This document shows, in pieces, positions 1 through 10,800 of a stretch of DNA of 64,000 nucleotides. A model generated the notes under the pieces. That model was not told the DNA's origin and ran no database searches. It saw nothing but the letters and a program-made list of their open reading frames with translations. Origin of the DNA: Linum tenue (lineage: Eukaryota; Streptophyta; Magnoliopsida; Malpighiales; Linaceae); assembly GCA_946122785.1 (NCBI GenBank), contig CAMGYJ010000008.1, forward strand, positions 2,257,742 through 2,321,741. Reading direction: 5' to 3'. The translations under genes were made by a program, and so were the position numbers. Each line of letters opens with the position of its first letter. The first letter of the stretch is position 1.

Positions 1-411
1 ATTTCTATTTTGATATACCATACTTTGTTGGTTTTCAAATAAGTGAGAGTGATAATGATTGAAAAGAGTAACTTATAAATGAGATAGACGTTATTTTGAT
101 AGAGCTATAGTGTCGATATTGGAACATGTCTTCAAGATGCTATATACCATATATGTATTTTCCTTTTCAAATGAGCTTTTGTCCTTGCCTACAAACACCA
201 TTAGTTTATTGAAAGGTCATTGTGATGCTTTCTTTCATAAGATTTTCAATATTAATTATATGAATTCCCGATTCTTCTCAAACAAGGTCGTGAAAGATAA
301 ATTATGTCATGACATGGTCAAGAAAGTGTTTGTTATGTTATAGATTTTTCATAGAATTTTGCTCAACATGATGGTTAAAGTAGGCTCCTACATTTTTTTG
401 ACACCGGGGGG
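1..411. other. AT-rich intergenic DNA
   Basis: No convincing gene is seen. A 77-codon open frame at 110-343 has no recognisable domain and ordinary AT-rich composition, so it is treated as chance. Confidence 0.5.
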
Positions 412-991
412 AGGGACTAAGAGAAATGATGCTTTTGTGTTTTCTGTTTGTGTTTTCCTACTTCATGTTCATAGTTAAAATAACAATTCATCCAATTAGT
501 ATGATGATTTACTTGATATTATATCTTTAAATGCACCATTAAGTGTAAAAGACAACAATTAGTGAGTGAGTCATGATTCATGTACCACCCCTCATTTCTC
601 TCCTCATATAATTGGATTTAGTAGATTCACGGATTAGCTTTGGTGATTTATTCTGATGTGGTTTGAGATATTTGCTTAAGCGGGTTGCAATCGTTCAAAG
701 TAGGGACTAAGAGAAATGAGGCTTTTGTGTTTTCTGTTTGTGTTTTCCTACTTCATGTTCATAGTTAAGATAACAATTCATCCAATTAGTATGATGATTT
801 ACTTGATATTATATTTTTAAATGCACCATTAAGTATAAAAGACAACAATTAGTGAGTGAGTCATGATTCATGTACCACCCCTCATTTCCCTCCTCATGTA
901 ATTGGATTTAGTAGATTCACGGATTAACTTTGGTTATTTATTCTGATGTGGTTTGAGATATTTGCTTGAGCGGGTTGCAATCGTTCAAAGT
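412..991. repeat. tandem duplication, two 290-bp units
   Basis: Two adjacent units, 412-701 and 702-991, run in the same direction with an offset of exactly 290 bp and only scattered substitutions. Both start AGGGACTAAGAGAAATGA and end TCGTTCAAAGT. Neither unit contains a gene-like frame. The precise head-to-tail arrangement suggests a local tandem duplication, not two insertions. Confidence 0.9.
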
Positions 992-1194
992 TTATATTGT
1001 TATGACAAATTGGAATATTGAATTATACATATGTTGTCTATGTAGAGAATGAATATGAGTATGATGTAAAAATAGCAATTTGTTGAAGGAAATGATGAAC
1101 ACGAAATTTGTAGAAACCGTTGAAGCACATTTTCTGCTTAACATTGATCCAAAATACAATGATCAACAACTAAGGGCAACAGTAAGTTTTTTTG

Positions 1195-2060
1195 TCTCTC
1201 GAATTGAACACATGGATTATTGCATTTTCTTAGTATATTTTTCAATCTATTTTTCGGTCCCATTTAACATAGTTTCAATTAGAAGTCTGATCACTTATCC
1301 TGAAATCCTAAAAATAAATTTGGTAATTTTGTATAGTAGTTTTTCAAATTGTGTATTTTCATTTTTAATAGTGAACCACAATTATGAAAAAATCCATTTT
1401 CCACAACATATGATTGATAAAAATTGTGTTGAAAAACTATTTTAATTAATTTACTATTAAATTATGACTAAATACAATTTTTAGCCAAACTTTTAAAAGT
1501 TTAAAGTTATTAGACTTTTTTTCGAAATACAAAGTATTAGTAAAATGTTTACTCCTAATTAGCAGCAGTTTTGTTAATAATGCTAATTTGATAACATGAT
1601 GTTGAGTTTGAAGAGACACGTGATTGTCAACATTCAAAAAAAAGTTTTTGGAGGAGGGGTGAAGGTGACTATGAGAATTGAGTATTTTTTAATCCATCCA
1701 ATTAGTAGTCTGATCACTTTAATTGCTCAATTAATTGAACACATGGATTGTTGTATTTTCTTAGTATAGTTTTCAATATAATTTTCGGTCCCCTTTAACA
1801 TAGTTTCGATTAGAAGTATGATCACTTAATGTGAATTAGTAAATTTTGGTAATTTTGGACAGTATTTTTCTTCAAATTGTGTGCTTTTGATTTTTAACAG
1901 TGAACCAAATTCATGACAAAACCACTTTTCACAAGATATGATTAGTAAAAATTGTGTTGACAAACTATTCTAAGTAATTTACTATTTAATTATGAGTAAA
2001 TATAATTTATTAACCAAACTTTTAAAATTTTAAATTGAAAGAGGCAAGTTGGAAGAGACA
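1195..2060. repeat. diverged direct repeat pair
   Basis: Roughly 1200-1500 and 1732-2035 are diverged copies of one AT-rich sequence. Shared blocks include GAACACATGGATT, TTTTCGGTCCC and TAGTTTCRATTAGAAGT. No coding potential or terminal structure is visible in either copy. The intervening segment, about 1500-1730, looks unrelated. Confidence 0.7.
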
Positions 2061-2454
2061 CCCGACGGTCAATATTTCAAAAAAAATTGTATTTTAATTA
2101 AGAAGAGAGTTACAAAATTATTAACGAAAAAAGAAAATGACTAATATTTTGTCTCCATTAATCCCTATATCAGTTGCAATCAAAATCAGAAGGTGGCGGT
2201 TGTGTTGCACTATGTTTTTTGTTTTAATAATGATGGTTAAATAAAAGGGTTGTGCTAATTTGATTGGATTCCAGCAGCAATTAGTTCAACCTATTCCGTA
2301 GTTGAAGAAGTTGGAATTGGGGCTGAAACCAACCTAACTGTAAACAATGAAGCATCATTTACAAGTTGAATATTTATTAACAGCGATGACAGATCACTAA
2401 TTTCGTCAAATTTTTCGGCTAAGTGTACATAATCCATATGTCAAGTGGGCAAAG
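2061..2454. other. intergenic, nothing recognised
   Basis: AT-rich sequence between the repeat pair and the MUB fragment. No gene, terminal repeat or RNA gene is recognised. Confidence 0.4.
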
Positions 2455-2852
2455 AGATACACAATTGATTCTTTGTATAGGAGGTGAATACTTGCGCCTC
2501 AGGTAAAAGACCATGTAACAAATGGGCCTTGCCGACCTAATTGCCCCCCAAATCTATATACAATGATGACAATCTATAACAACTCCAAAGTATTGTTTGC
2601 ATGTATATGAAGGGAAACCAAACAATGGCATTATTTGCTTGTTGCAGATAAAGAGAAAGATAACACAAGAAACCAACTTACTTGGAAATGTGATGGTTCT
2701 TTCTGCTTTATTGTCATCGACTAAAAATGACATGAACACACTTGATTAGTATAGGTAACTGTGTTGCTTTCTTGTCTGCTACACCCAGAGGAAAACAAAT
2801 ACAAGGCGTTTTCGGCTTAGAAGCGGTGTGACGCTGCTGAAGTGAGACTGAT
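2455..2852 (-). pseudogene. 3' fragment of a MUB gene (duplicate of the 29-kb locus)
   Basis: This segment aligns over most of its length with 28855-29282, the 3' part of the MUB gene. Shared blocks include ACTTGCGCCTCA, GTAAAAGACC, TTATTTGCTTGTTGCAGAT and the short exon-like block at 2682-2702, which matches the candidate 21-nt exon 3 at 29111-29131. Only the 3' end is present: the ubiquitin-fold exons are absent. The acceptor before the putative last exon reads ATACAA here instead of CTACAG. Here the donor after the short block is GTAAGT, whereas the full locus has GCAAGT. Non-functional duplicate fragment. Confidence 0.75.
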
Positions 2853-2947
2853 AAGAAATCTATAAATGATAGTTATTTATTTCCTCAGGCTTTTGCTACA
2901 AGAATGTATAGACATGTCCTAAACACATAAATTAGATTTTTTTGTGG

Positions 2948-2978
2948 AATATAAATATAAATATATATATATATATAG
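2948..2978. repeat. AT-rich (TA)n microsatellite
   Basis: Short run of alternating TA just right of the MUB fragment. Confidence 0.8.
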
Positions 2979-3297
2979 CGTTTGTGGTTGTGAGTGTGGC
3001 CGTGTGGGGTTTATGGAGATATGAACTTGTTGAAGTTAATGTATTAATTAGTAATTAGTCAAACAGATATGAACTCCCATTTTTCTAGAGTTGAGCTTGA
3101 ATGAGTGAGTTGATGAGTGGCAAATTACATCTGCATACCCAAGTCATTAATGATACTTGTTTAGATATAGTTTCATATTTGCATAGCGTTAAATCTCGCG
3201 AGATTTTGGATATTTGTTCAACAATTATGATGATTTTTGTTAGGAAAACTTGACAACGCGCTAATGCTATAACGGTCGACATCATTGTCAATGCGTT

Positions 3298-3613
3298 ACA
3301 TATGAACGTTCAACAGATGCTCAAGGTATAATGTGTTTATGTCCAAACCCATTAAACTTTCATTCAAAGAGGCGTATAATATAATAATTTAAAATTAATT
3401 TTGGAATTCTTCAATAACTTGAGTTATTATAATAGTGAAATAATTTTTTATGCTTATATAATTATTATACGCACTATCAAATAAAATCTTGATCATATGT
3501 AAAAAAAAAGAAGTTATTGACCATATATTGAGCTTGAAATAATTTCACCAATCCCTATTCTTAACTTTTTATTAATTTCTTTTGTCCGCATCATCGAGAT
3601 TGTAGGTTCACTA
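3298..3613. repeat. dispersed direct repeat, copy 1 (partner 7103-7412)
   Basis: Diverged copy of 7103-7412 in the same orientation. Shared blocks include ATGTCCAAACCCATT, CTTTCATTC, TGACCATATATTGAGCTTGA and TTATTAATTTCTTTTGTCC. The pair brackets the first dirigent gene and a MITE. No terminal inverted repeats are apparent, so it may be leftover segmental duplication and not a transposon. Confidence 0.75.
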
Positions 3614-3621
3614 ATTATTAA

Positions 3622-4080
3622 GGGGTCGTTTGGAGAACGAGATTTAAGGCGTGGATTTATTGAAACCGTAGATTTTGTAGAAAGTTATGTTTTTTTGTTG
3701 ATTTTTGTATTGTGAATTTTAGATGTAGAGATTTCAAATCTCTAAAATCTATGGATATCAAATCTCTCATAATCAGAGAGATTCTATATCTTGATTTGTG
3801 AGATTTTTTTTCTTCTACTTTTTCTCTTTCGTTTATTTATTTATCATATTAAATATATTTACTAACAAAGTTTTTAATATTTCTCGAACTACTCTAAATT
3901 TCTATTAAGGATAAACATGTTATTTAATATAAATTTTTTATTTTTATTTTCATTGAATGTTAATAATCACAGTTAACAAACAATAAACATTTTAAAATAT
4001 ATTTTCAACAATCCGAAGAATTAAAATCTTTAGAGTGTTGACAATCTATAGATTTAAACTCATATTCTCCAAACGATCCC
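3622..4080. mobile_element. Tourist-like MITE (PIF/Harbinger type), 459 bp
   Basis: The left end reads GGGGTCGTTTGGAGAA and the right end is its near-perfect reverse complement (TTCTCCAAACGATCCC). TAA flanks both ends (3619-3621 and 4081-4083), the target-site duplication expected of PIF/Harbinger elements. The interior is AT-rich and non-coding, so the element is non-autonomous. Confidence 0.88.
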
Positions 4081-4083
4081 TAA

Positions 4084-5444
4084 AATGTGCTGCCATTCTA
4101 GTTGAGACGGCCCCTAAATGTGTTGGCCATTCTAGTTGAGACACGAAAGATATTCATTCCTCACCTTTTTTTTTAATATGTTAGGTGTTAGCCAACACCT
4201 TTTGATAGTATTTTATAGAGAAATATATAGGTTCGACTAGGATTCTGTAACTAGCATTCTATTTAAACAAATTGTCTCATCTTGATGATTATTCTCCTAT
4301 GTAAAAGTGTTATCATAGTAATCCAGATCCTCTAGACCACATTCTTCTACCACTTTGTTGAAGGTGTTTATACCTCATACATCAGGCAAATTATTCCCTC
4401 TTTTTTCTCCTCATAAGATAAGATTTGATTAAAATATTGCGAAAATTGTTCACGTATACTATTTCTTTGTAAAACAAGTAACAAATTAAGATCATGTAAT
4501 GTAATCAATACAAGAAATATATAAGATTACGAAATCATGCAAATACATATGCAAAGCGTATGACGTCCTAGCTAGTCGACAAAATTCACTGTCTCTCCTT
4601 AAGGAATCTTATTCCCCTCTAGTACCCAAGGTTATGAAATGGTTCCTCCCAGGATAGAAAGGACGTACCTTTTTCCAGCGTAGCGCGGTACCTCAAACCC
4701 CGAAACCATCGAACCGGCGAAAACCACACTTGACTAGATTTTTTCTTTTGAAAAACAATGCAGAAAAATCACTTTTTGATTTTGGCAGGGTTTTGGTATG
4801 GGAAAAAAATCGTCCCTAAAAACCAGAGGGGTTAATTAGGTGCTATTTATAGAGAATGAAGGGGTGCTTACGAAGGGAGGCAACTCTTCGTATGGGTGGT
4901 TACACCCCAACCATTGCATTGGTTGGTTCAAAGTTCTCAATCATTGCATTGCGGTTCGGCCTATGGAAGTTGGATCGGTTGGTTCACTCCAACCGCCATA
5001 TAAGTTCGGTTCGATTTGGTTCAACTTGGTTTGGTTTTGTCCATTTGGTTACACAAACCAATTTAACCGATTAACCACATATTACATCAAATCGATCGAA
5101 TTCGATCGAGACCACGCCTTCCCACAACCTACCAACATGGTACTTAAAAAAATTCTCTTAAATCTTTCCCTCCATTCACAACCATTAAAAATCCCAACAT
5201 TATAAAATACATCTGATAACTTTGCATATTAATAACATTGAACTTTTAACCCTTAATAAAAAGCAAACAGATACATGTGGAGCCAACTTTTTCAATCCTT
5301 AACACCACTCCAGACATTAAAAGCACTGAAAAGTAACATCAGAATAAAACAAACTAAATGAATATCGTAGCCAACCAATGCAATGGAAGAAGAAAAAAAG
5401 AGTCAAACATAATGATAGTAGTAATAATAATAATGGTAAGTGAA
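4084..5444. other. intergenic, GGTT/AACC-rich repeat-like patch
   Basis: No supported gene. About 4880-5080 is unusually rich in GGTTGGTT, GGTTCGGTT and complementary AACCAACC motifs, which resembles sub-terminal repeats of degraded hAT-like elements, but no ends could be placed. Overlapping open frames at 4840-5205 come from this simple composition. Confidence 0.4.
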
Positions 5445-6050
5445 TCAATAGTGAAAAGCGTAGATGTCACACTCCACGATCGCGTTTCCGGTCGTGGTAT
5501 TAAAGGAATACGTTTTGAGATGAACCTTTCCACGTGCGAATCCGAACACTCCGGTGCCGCCGACGACCGGCATCTCCCTTGTCCCGTCGGCAAATATGGA
5601 GTTGTGTCCCAGCACAGTGACGGTGCTGCCGCGGTACTCGCCGCCATCCGCGGTAAACACAAAGTTGAATAACTGCACAAAAGCCACCTCGCTCCTGGAA
5701 GCGACACCGTATAGCCCCTGAGCGCTCCCAACCGTGGTGGAGTTGAGCTCTGGGTCCAACGTCAAAGGGTTGTCCACCATGGTTAACCGCCCAAACAAAT
5801 CGGCCGGGTCGCTGAAATCTAGAGGGCCTTTAGGATTGAGAGGCAGGGCCGTAACGTTAGGGCCGGCGAGGAGGTTGTGGTAGTAGAAATGGAGGTGGGT
5901 CAGCTTCTCATTCTTCGGCGCCATAGCTTTTGCCGACAGTTTCGTCGAGAAAGGATGCGATGATATGATCAATCTAGCCTCGGAAAAGAGAATGGGGAAG
6001 AGGAAAATGGAGAGGAGGGAATAATATTGTTTCAGCAGCACTTTGGCCAT
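5445..6050 (-). CDS. dirigent protein (copy 1, intact)
   Basis: Intronless 201-residue protein of the dirigent family, secreted proteins that guide stereoselective coupling of monolignol radicals to lignans and related products in the apoplast. Residues 1-25 are a hydrophobic signal peptide ending near FSEA. The single dirigent domain runs from about 48 to 201, with HNLLAGPNVTA (58-68), DNPLT (93-97), SAQGLYG (109-115) and GGTGVFGFARG (164-174), the family's C-terminal barrel motif. Possible N-glycosylation sites are N65, N103 and N184. Length and absence of introns are usual for the family. The start was chosen because it precedes the signal peptide, and the same ATGGCC start recurs in the other two copies. 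A TATA-like box lies 121 bp upstream. Substrate and stereospecificity cannot be read from the sequence. Copies 2 and 3 are close paralogues on the same strand. Confidence 0.95.
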   Translation of the reverse strand: MAKVLLKQYYSLLSIFLFPILFSEARLIISSHPFSTKLSAKAMAPKNEKLTHLHFYYHNLLAGPNVTALPLNPKGPLDFSDPADLFGRLTMVDNPLTLDPELNSTTVGSAQGLYGVASRSEVAFVQLFNFVFTADGGEYRGSTVTVLGHNSIFADGTREMPVVGGTGVFGFARGKVHLKTYSFNTTTGNAIVECDIYAFHY

Positions 6051-6170
6051 GGTAGCGCAGCTGTGTACGTACGGAAATGATCGGTGAAATTAAGAATGAC
6101 TTGAAAGAAGTTTCAGAATGAAAGTTTTCTATTTTCGGATGCTTGGACATGAAGTATTGATTTCCTCGAT

Positions 6171-6178
6171 CTATTTAT
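6171..6178 (-). promoter_or_regulatory. TATA-like box of dirigent copy 1
   Basis: ATAAATAG on the minus strand, about 121 bp upstream of the start codon. A comparable box sits at nearly the same place in the pseudogene copy (13621-13630), and the leader between box and ATG is also shared (for example the GAAAGAAGTTT complement). Confidence 0.6.
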
Positions 6179-7102
6179 CGAAATGGGCAGGCAGCTGGCA
6201 GGATACTAGATGGTTGAATTTAGAAATAGCAAACCCCAATGCCGCTTAATTTTGTCGTCGCCGTCTAAAGTTCTTGTATGCATGGATTTGGGTTTTTTTT
6301 TTTTTTTTTTTTATCTTTGGTTTCGATCGCCGGCTAGTTAATCTATTGAGAGGTCCTTAATTAATAAATAAAAGGACTTTTACGATCAAGGAGAAATGCT
6401 CAAATATTTTTATTGCTATTTGTTATTATTATGTCGTTAATCAAAGCAGCACGGGATGAAAATTGTAATCAACTTGCCATTATTCCCGTAATCCAAATTG
6501 TGGCTTTCCATCATATGATATCCACCAATTGGAAAGGAAATATCTATTTTGGTTTTTTTTTTCTTCCGACTTTCTTCTCTGTTTCCATTTGTCCGTTTAT
6601 GATCAATTAATTGGCTGATTCCCCGGTTGTTTATAGTTTATACTTTATATGTGGTGATTGACCACCTTTTTTATGTTTTAATTAATCATAATTAATATGC
6701 TAGTTGTGAACTTGTCACGGATCCAACCTGTATGTGAGTTTGGCAATAGTAGAGTCTGGTATAAGGATAGTCAAGTCTCAAACAGTGTTTGCCATGGTCA
6801 CTTTTTTTTTCTTCCGTTTCATATTTGGTAGATTCTCTTTCTTATATAACTTAGCTAAAATGTATATGCTTGTGCTTTAATTAATACTTGAATTCAAAAA
6901 ATGTATAATTCAGTTGGACTTGGATGTTTAATTATTAGCATGAATTGTTATAAGTTTTTAAAAAAAATATATTTTCATAACTTTACTATTTTTTTATTGT
7001 TCATCAAATAATAAATGTTTCAAAAAAGTTTTTATTTAATACTTTTCACTACCACTGCGGTTGCCATCAATTCCAACACCACCACCTGCCACCAAATTAC
7101 AT
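6179..7102. other. intergenic, AT-rich
   Basis: No gene is seen. It contains a poly-T run near 6293-6312. The small open frame at 6413-6610 has no recognisable domain. Confidence 0.4.
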
Positions 7103-7412
7103 ATTAACGTTCGGGGAATACTCAAGGTATGATGTGTCTATGTCCAAACCCATTGAACTTTCATTCGAGGGGGCGTATAAGATAATAATTTAAAGTTTAT
7201 CTTGCACCTCTTACACAACTTGAGTTATTAAGGTGAAATGATTCTCGACACTTATATCATCATTGTACACACTATCAAATGAAATCTTGATCATATGACA
7301 AAAAAAATATTGACCATATATTGAGCTTGAATAATTTTCACCCCTGATTATTAAATTTTTATTAATTTCTTTTGTCCACATTGTCTAGATTACTGACTCA
7401 CTAACGATCAAA
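7103..7412. repeat. dispersed direct repeat, copy 2 (partner 3298-3613)
   Basis: Second copy of the repeat at 3298-3613, same orientation, with substitutions and small indels throughout. Confidence 0.75.
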
Positions 7413-8939
7413 CATGTTTATTTTTATTCTAGTCGACGTAGGGAAGATGCTGATATGGCGGATTAGGTGAATCCCTGAGTTCCAAAGGGAAGATGGTTTA
7501 TCAATGATCAGTAGTTGATGTCAGGGATGTGGGTTGGATACGGTCATTTTTCCTAACGGGTTGTGAGATTCACAATCAAGGGCGATTTGGATATGAAAAA
7601 AAAGAATTTATTAATTATTTTTGTATTAATTACACATTAGGAATTAAAAACCCATATTAAATACATGTTTTTTAATATTTAAATCCTACAATTAATACAC
7701 TTATATCTCTCTTTATCTTTTTCTTCCTTTTCCAACGGCCTTCTCCTATCAGCATACTTTTTTTCGGTGAAATCCTTCAATCAGACTCGCTCCGACCACC
7801 TGCAAAAAAGTATCACTCCGTCAGTGTCCTGTTGGTACACTACCAGTGGTAGTGGTAGCGTACTAGTATCACGGATAGCGCTACCAGTGGTAGCGTACCA
7901 CTAGAGAATAACACAAGAAAACTAGATATGGAATCTGAAAAATCCCAGATCTGAAAAAAGAAAACAGGGGATGAGGAAAAGGGAAGGCATGGGAGAGGCG
8001 TGGTGGGAGGCAGAAGCGATGGTGGTGGTGGGTGGCGGTGGTAGCAAGAAGTGGAGGCGGCTCCATTGTCGGATGCAGCGTGAGGTGGAGGCGGCCCCAT
8101 GGTCGAAGGCAGCAGGAGGTGGAGACTGAGGTGGCAGCGGCGGCATGGAGAGACGGTGGTGGCGACATGGAGAAATGGAGGGAGACGGCGACGGTGGCTA
8201 GGGTTTTGGGTGGGAGTGAAGAGAGAGGGTAGAGAGGAGGGAGAAGACATGAGAGGAGAGGAGAGTGGGGCTTTTTTTGTTAATGAAAATGAATTATATA
8301 GAAAATGAAAAAGGTAATTATGTGGTTAATTTTTCATTACAACAATACATTTCGTTTAATCTTAACTATCAATTTGACAAAGATAAGAGAGAGATAAGAG
8401 AGAACGTATTCAATGGCTACAAAGTGGGCTATGAGACCTTAGTAAAAGTGACCGTATCTCATCCCTTCAGTGATGATAGTCCATGACGATGTGAAACATA
8501 TGAATGGAAATTATAAAAGAAGTTCTAAGCTTATAAATCAAGTTTTTCTTGATGAAGAACTTATCGATGGGATGTAATTCGGACAAGGAGCCATGAAAAA
8601 AATCAACCACAACCATGAATTTGGTTAAAATGACCAACCTCTGTGTCTATATAGACCATAGGAAGAAATAGATCGACCTGCTTGCAAATAAAATAAGGAA
8701 AAATTGATCAAACACAACAACCGAAACTTATAATAAGACACTTTTCCCCCCCATAGAGGTATGATGAAAACATTACCTAAGACATTGCTGGAGGATATAT
8801 CGGCTCTGGATAAGGTGTATAAAGTATAAACTTAGCGTGCATAATTGTAAGTAATTAAATTTGGACATTTCATTTTAAGTGGTTGTAGGTTTAACAGTGG
8901 AAGAATTAAAGACATTTTATTTTTTTCTAGTTTTGTTAA
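7413..8939. other. intergenic with a GC-rich, purine-skewed patch
   Basis: About 7950-8270 is GC-rich and purine-skewed on the + strand, giving several overlapping low-complexity open frames on both strands (Pro/Ser/His-rich or Arg/Gly-rich). None looks like a protein. Next to it, 7840-7905 holds a cluster of CTACCAGTGGTAG-type motifs. The block may be a captured or promoter-like fragment, but no ends were found. Confidence 0.4.
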
Positions 8940-9450
8940 TCGAATCATATCTTCTTCATTCTTACTTGGATTTCAATTTTTTTTTTTTTGCACAGATGGA
9001 ACGAGTTCATTGTGCTCTACAAAATGAGACCCATTTTCAATATTTTTGATAATTTTTTATGCCTCTCGTTACCAACTCCATACCATATGATATCTCCTTC
9101 ATTTTAAGTTGTTTTTAGAAATTTTTGCACAGAAGAAATGAGTTAATCATGATATATGAGATCTAAAAATTTCTAGGTGAAAAAATTTCATACCTCTCAT
9201 TACCAACTCCATACCATACTATACCACCTGGTATGGAGTGATATTTTTCATATCATATGGTATGCTCTTATTTAATACCAGTCAATACCATATGGTATAG
9301 ACTGGTAAAAAAAATGACTCAATTTTTTTTGTATAAAAGTATATCAAGGTGGATATCATTTTGAAGAGCACAATTTATCTGATCTAACTGTGAAAAAAAA
9401 AATTGAATTCCGACTTAAAAAGAGCGAGAAATCTTCTATTATAATTAAGG
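8940..9450. repeat. long imperfect inverted repeat (foldback/MITE-like)
   Basis: Arms of about 80-90 bp pair imperfectly: left about 8945-9035 (CAATTTTT run, then CACAG, then TTGTGCTCTACAAAATGA) with right about 9349-9445 read in reverse complement (the same order, TTGTGCTCTTCAAAATGA). Between them is a chain of near-palindromes built on CATACCATATGGTATG and a tandem repeat of CCAACTCCATACCATA. No target duplication was identified. Non-coding. Confidence 0.65.
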
Positions 9451-9559
9451 GGAAAAAATTAAAGGTTTTCCAGGAGAGAGAAGGGCGCTGATGTGGCGGA
9501 TTGGGATTGTGTTATGAATGGTTACTCGTCACAAAGTTATGCATGGGATTGGGATCTAA

Positions 9560-9836
9560 GGGGTCATTTGGATGCAGGTTTTGGGTGTGGGATTTGGGCA
9601 CAATCCTACATAATCTGGGATTTTATTAAAATCACTTGTTTGGAAAGCAATTATATGATAAGAGATTTTAAATATTAGAGATTTCAGAAACCCACAATTG
9701 TGGGATTATGAAATAGCTGATGGTGATTAGCTATTTTAAAATCCCACACAAATCCCACAAATTAAAAACCTAGGTTTTTAAACCAGTGATTTGAGCCAAA
9801 GTTCCACAAATTAAAAACCTGGATCCAAATGACCCA
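9560..9836. mobile_element. Tourist-like MITE, 277 bp
   Basis: Terminal inverted repeats start GGGGTCATTTGGAT (left) and TGGGTCATTTGGAT (right, reverse complement), and the match extends into CAGGTTTT. TAA lies on both flanks (9557-9559 and 9837-9839). The interior repeats TGGGATTT/AAATCCCA motifs in both orientations. Same superfamily signature as the MITEs at 3.6 and 19.3 kb. Confidence 0.88.
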
Positions 9837-9839
9837 TAA

Positions 9840-10800
9840 GAGTGGGAAACGGTGCGGTCCGAACCAGACCAGACCATAGACACGATCTGTGGTCCATATC
9901 GAGAGGTTGGAACACAGACCATGGACCAAACCATGTACTATACGGTCCAGATCAGAACACGCCTGTGCGGTGCGGTCCGGTATGGTCTTAATCAAGCATG
10001 CCATGTTAAAAAAAAAATCACTCTTCTTTCGCCCTCCAACCCTTCGCCTGTATCTATAAAAATAAAAATTCAAGTAACCAATATGCTAGTGAAACAAAAA
10101 TTTAGTGATCGTAATTAAAATGAGAAGAAATATATGGGGGAGAGAAGTCGGTTTTTTCAATTTTCAAACTCTCTATCCAATCTCCACGGCTCTATCGAGT
10201 ATCCATTAAAAAAACCACATATCAAATAGTCTTGTTTCCCTCTTCTTCTTTGTGCTACTGCTTCTCTCCCTCTCTCGGGTGGTCTGAAGGTTCTAGCGAT
10301 CGATCACCTTCTTGATGACTTCGAGGTCATTTTGAACCACTAAGATGGCCGCTTATCTCTCAATAATTTTCCTTGTGAATGAATTTTGTCTAGTGTTTAT
10401 GTTTTTATCCACTCCATAGTCTAGACATTATCGGTGAATATTATTTATGAATCTTTCTGGTTTTTGTGTGGTTCTTTGATAAGGAGAGAACGCATAAGCG
10501 ATCATTTGGGCAATCTGTTGTCTCTCAACTAGACGAAGAATCAACTAACTTTGTTCTTCAAATAGATAAATGGAGGTTTAATTTAGTGTTATTTACTTAT
10601 TTTGGTATGAGTTAGTAGGTAGTGTGTCACGGTTTGTTACGGTTTACTGCGGTAGATCGTAGTCCAAAACCATTTCAGACCACACACTAAAATAGGAGAC
10701 AACAAACCAGACCAAACCACAATTCTGGTCTCACGATCTAGACCAACCAATACAATATGATTTAGACCGTGGTTCCCCTTGGTCTAGAATCCCAGCCCTA
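9840..10800. mobile_element. possible degraded hAT-like element
   Basis: The left part is rich in GCGGTCCG/ACCAGACC motifs and the right part in the complementary types, ending in TCCCAGCCCT, which resembles the CAGGGCTGG end common in plant hAT elements. The left end (AGAGTGGGAAAC) is only loosely similar and no 8-bp target duplication was found. Open frames inside (9762-10118) follow from the repeated motifs. Confidence 0.35.

Noticed and set aside
1080..1445. 121-codon + strand frame
   Set aside because: AT-rich, Phe/Ile/Asn-rich translation, falls in a diverged repeat whose other copy is not open.
7840..8310. Overlapping open frames on both strands in GC-rich DNA
   Set aside because: Pro/Ser/His or Arg/Gly low-complexity translations in several frames at once; no domain, splice structure or start context.
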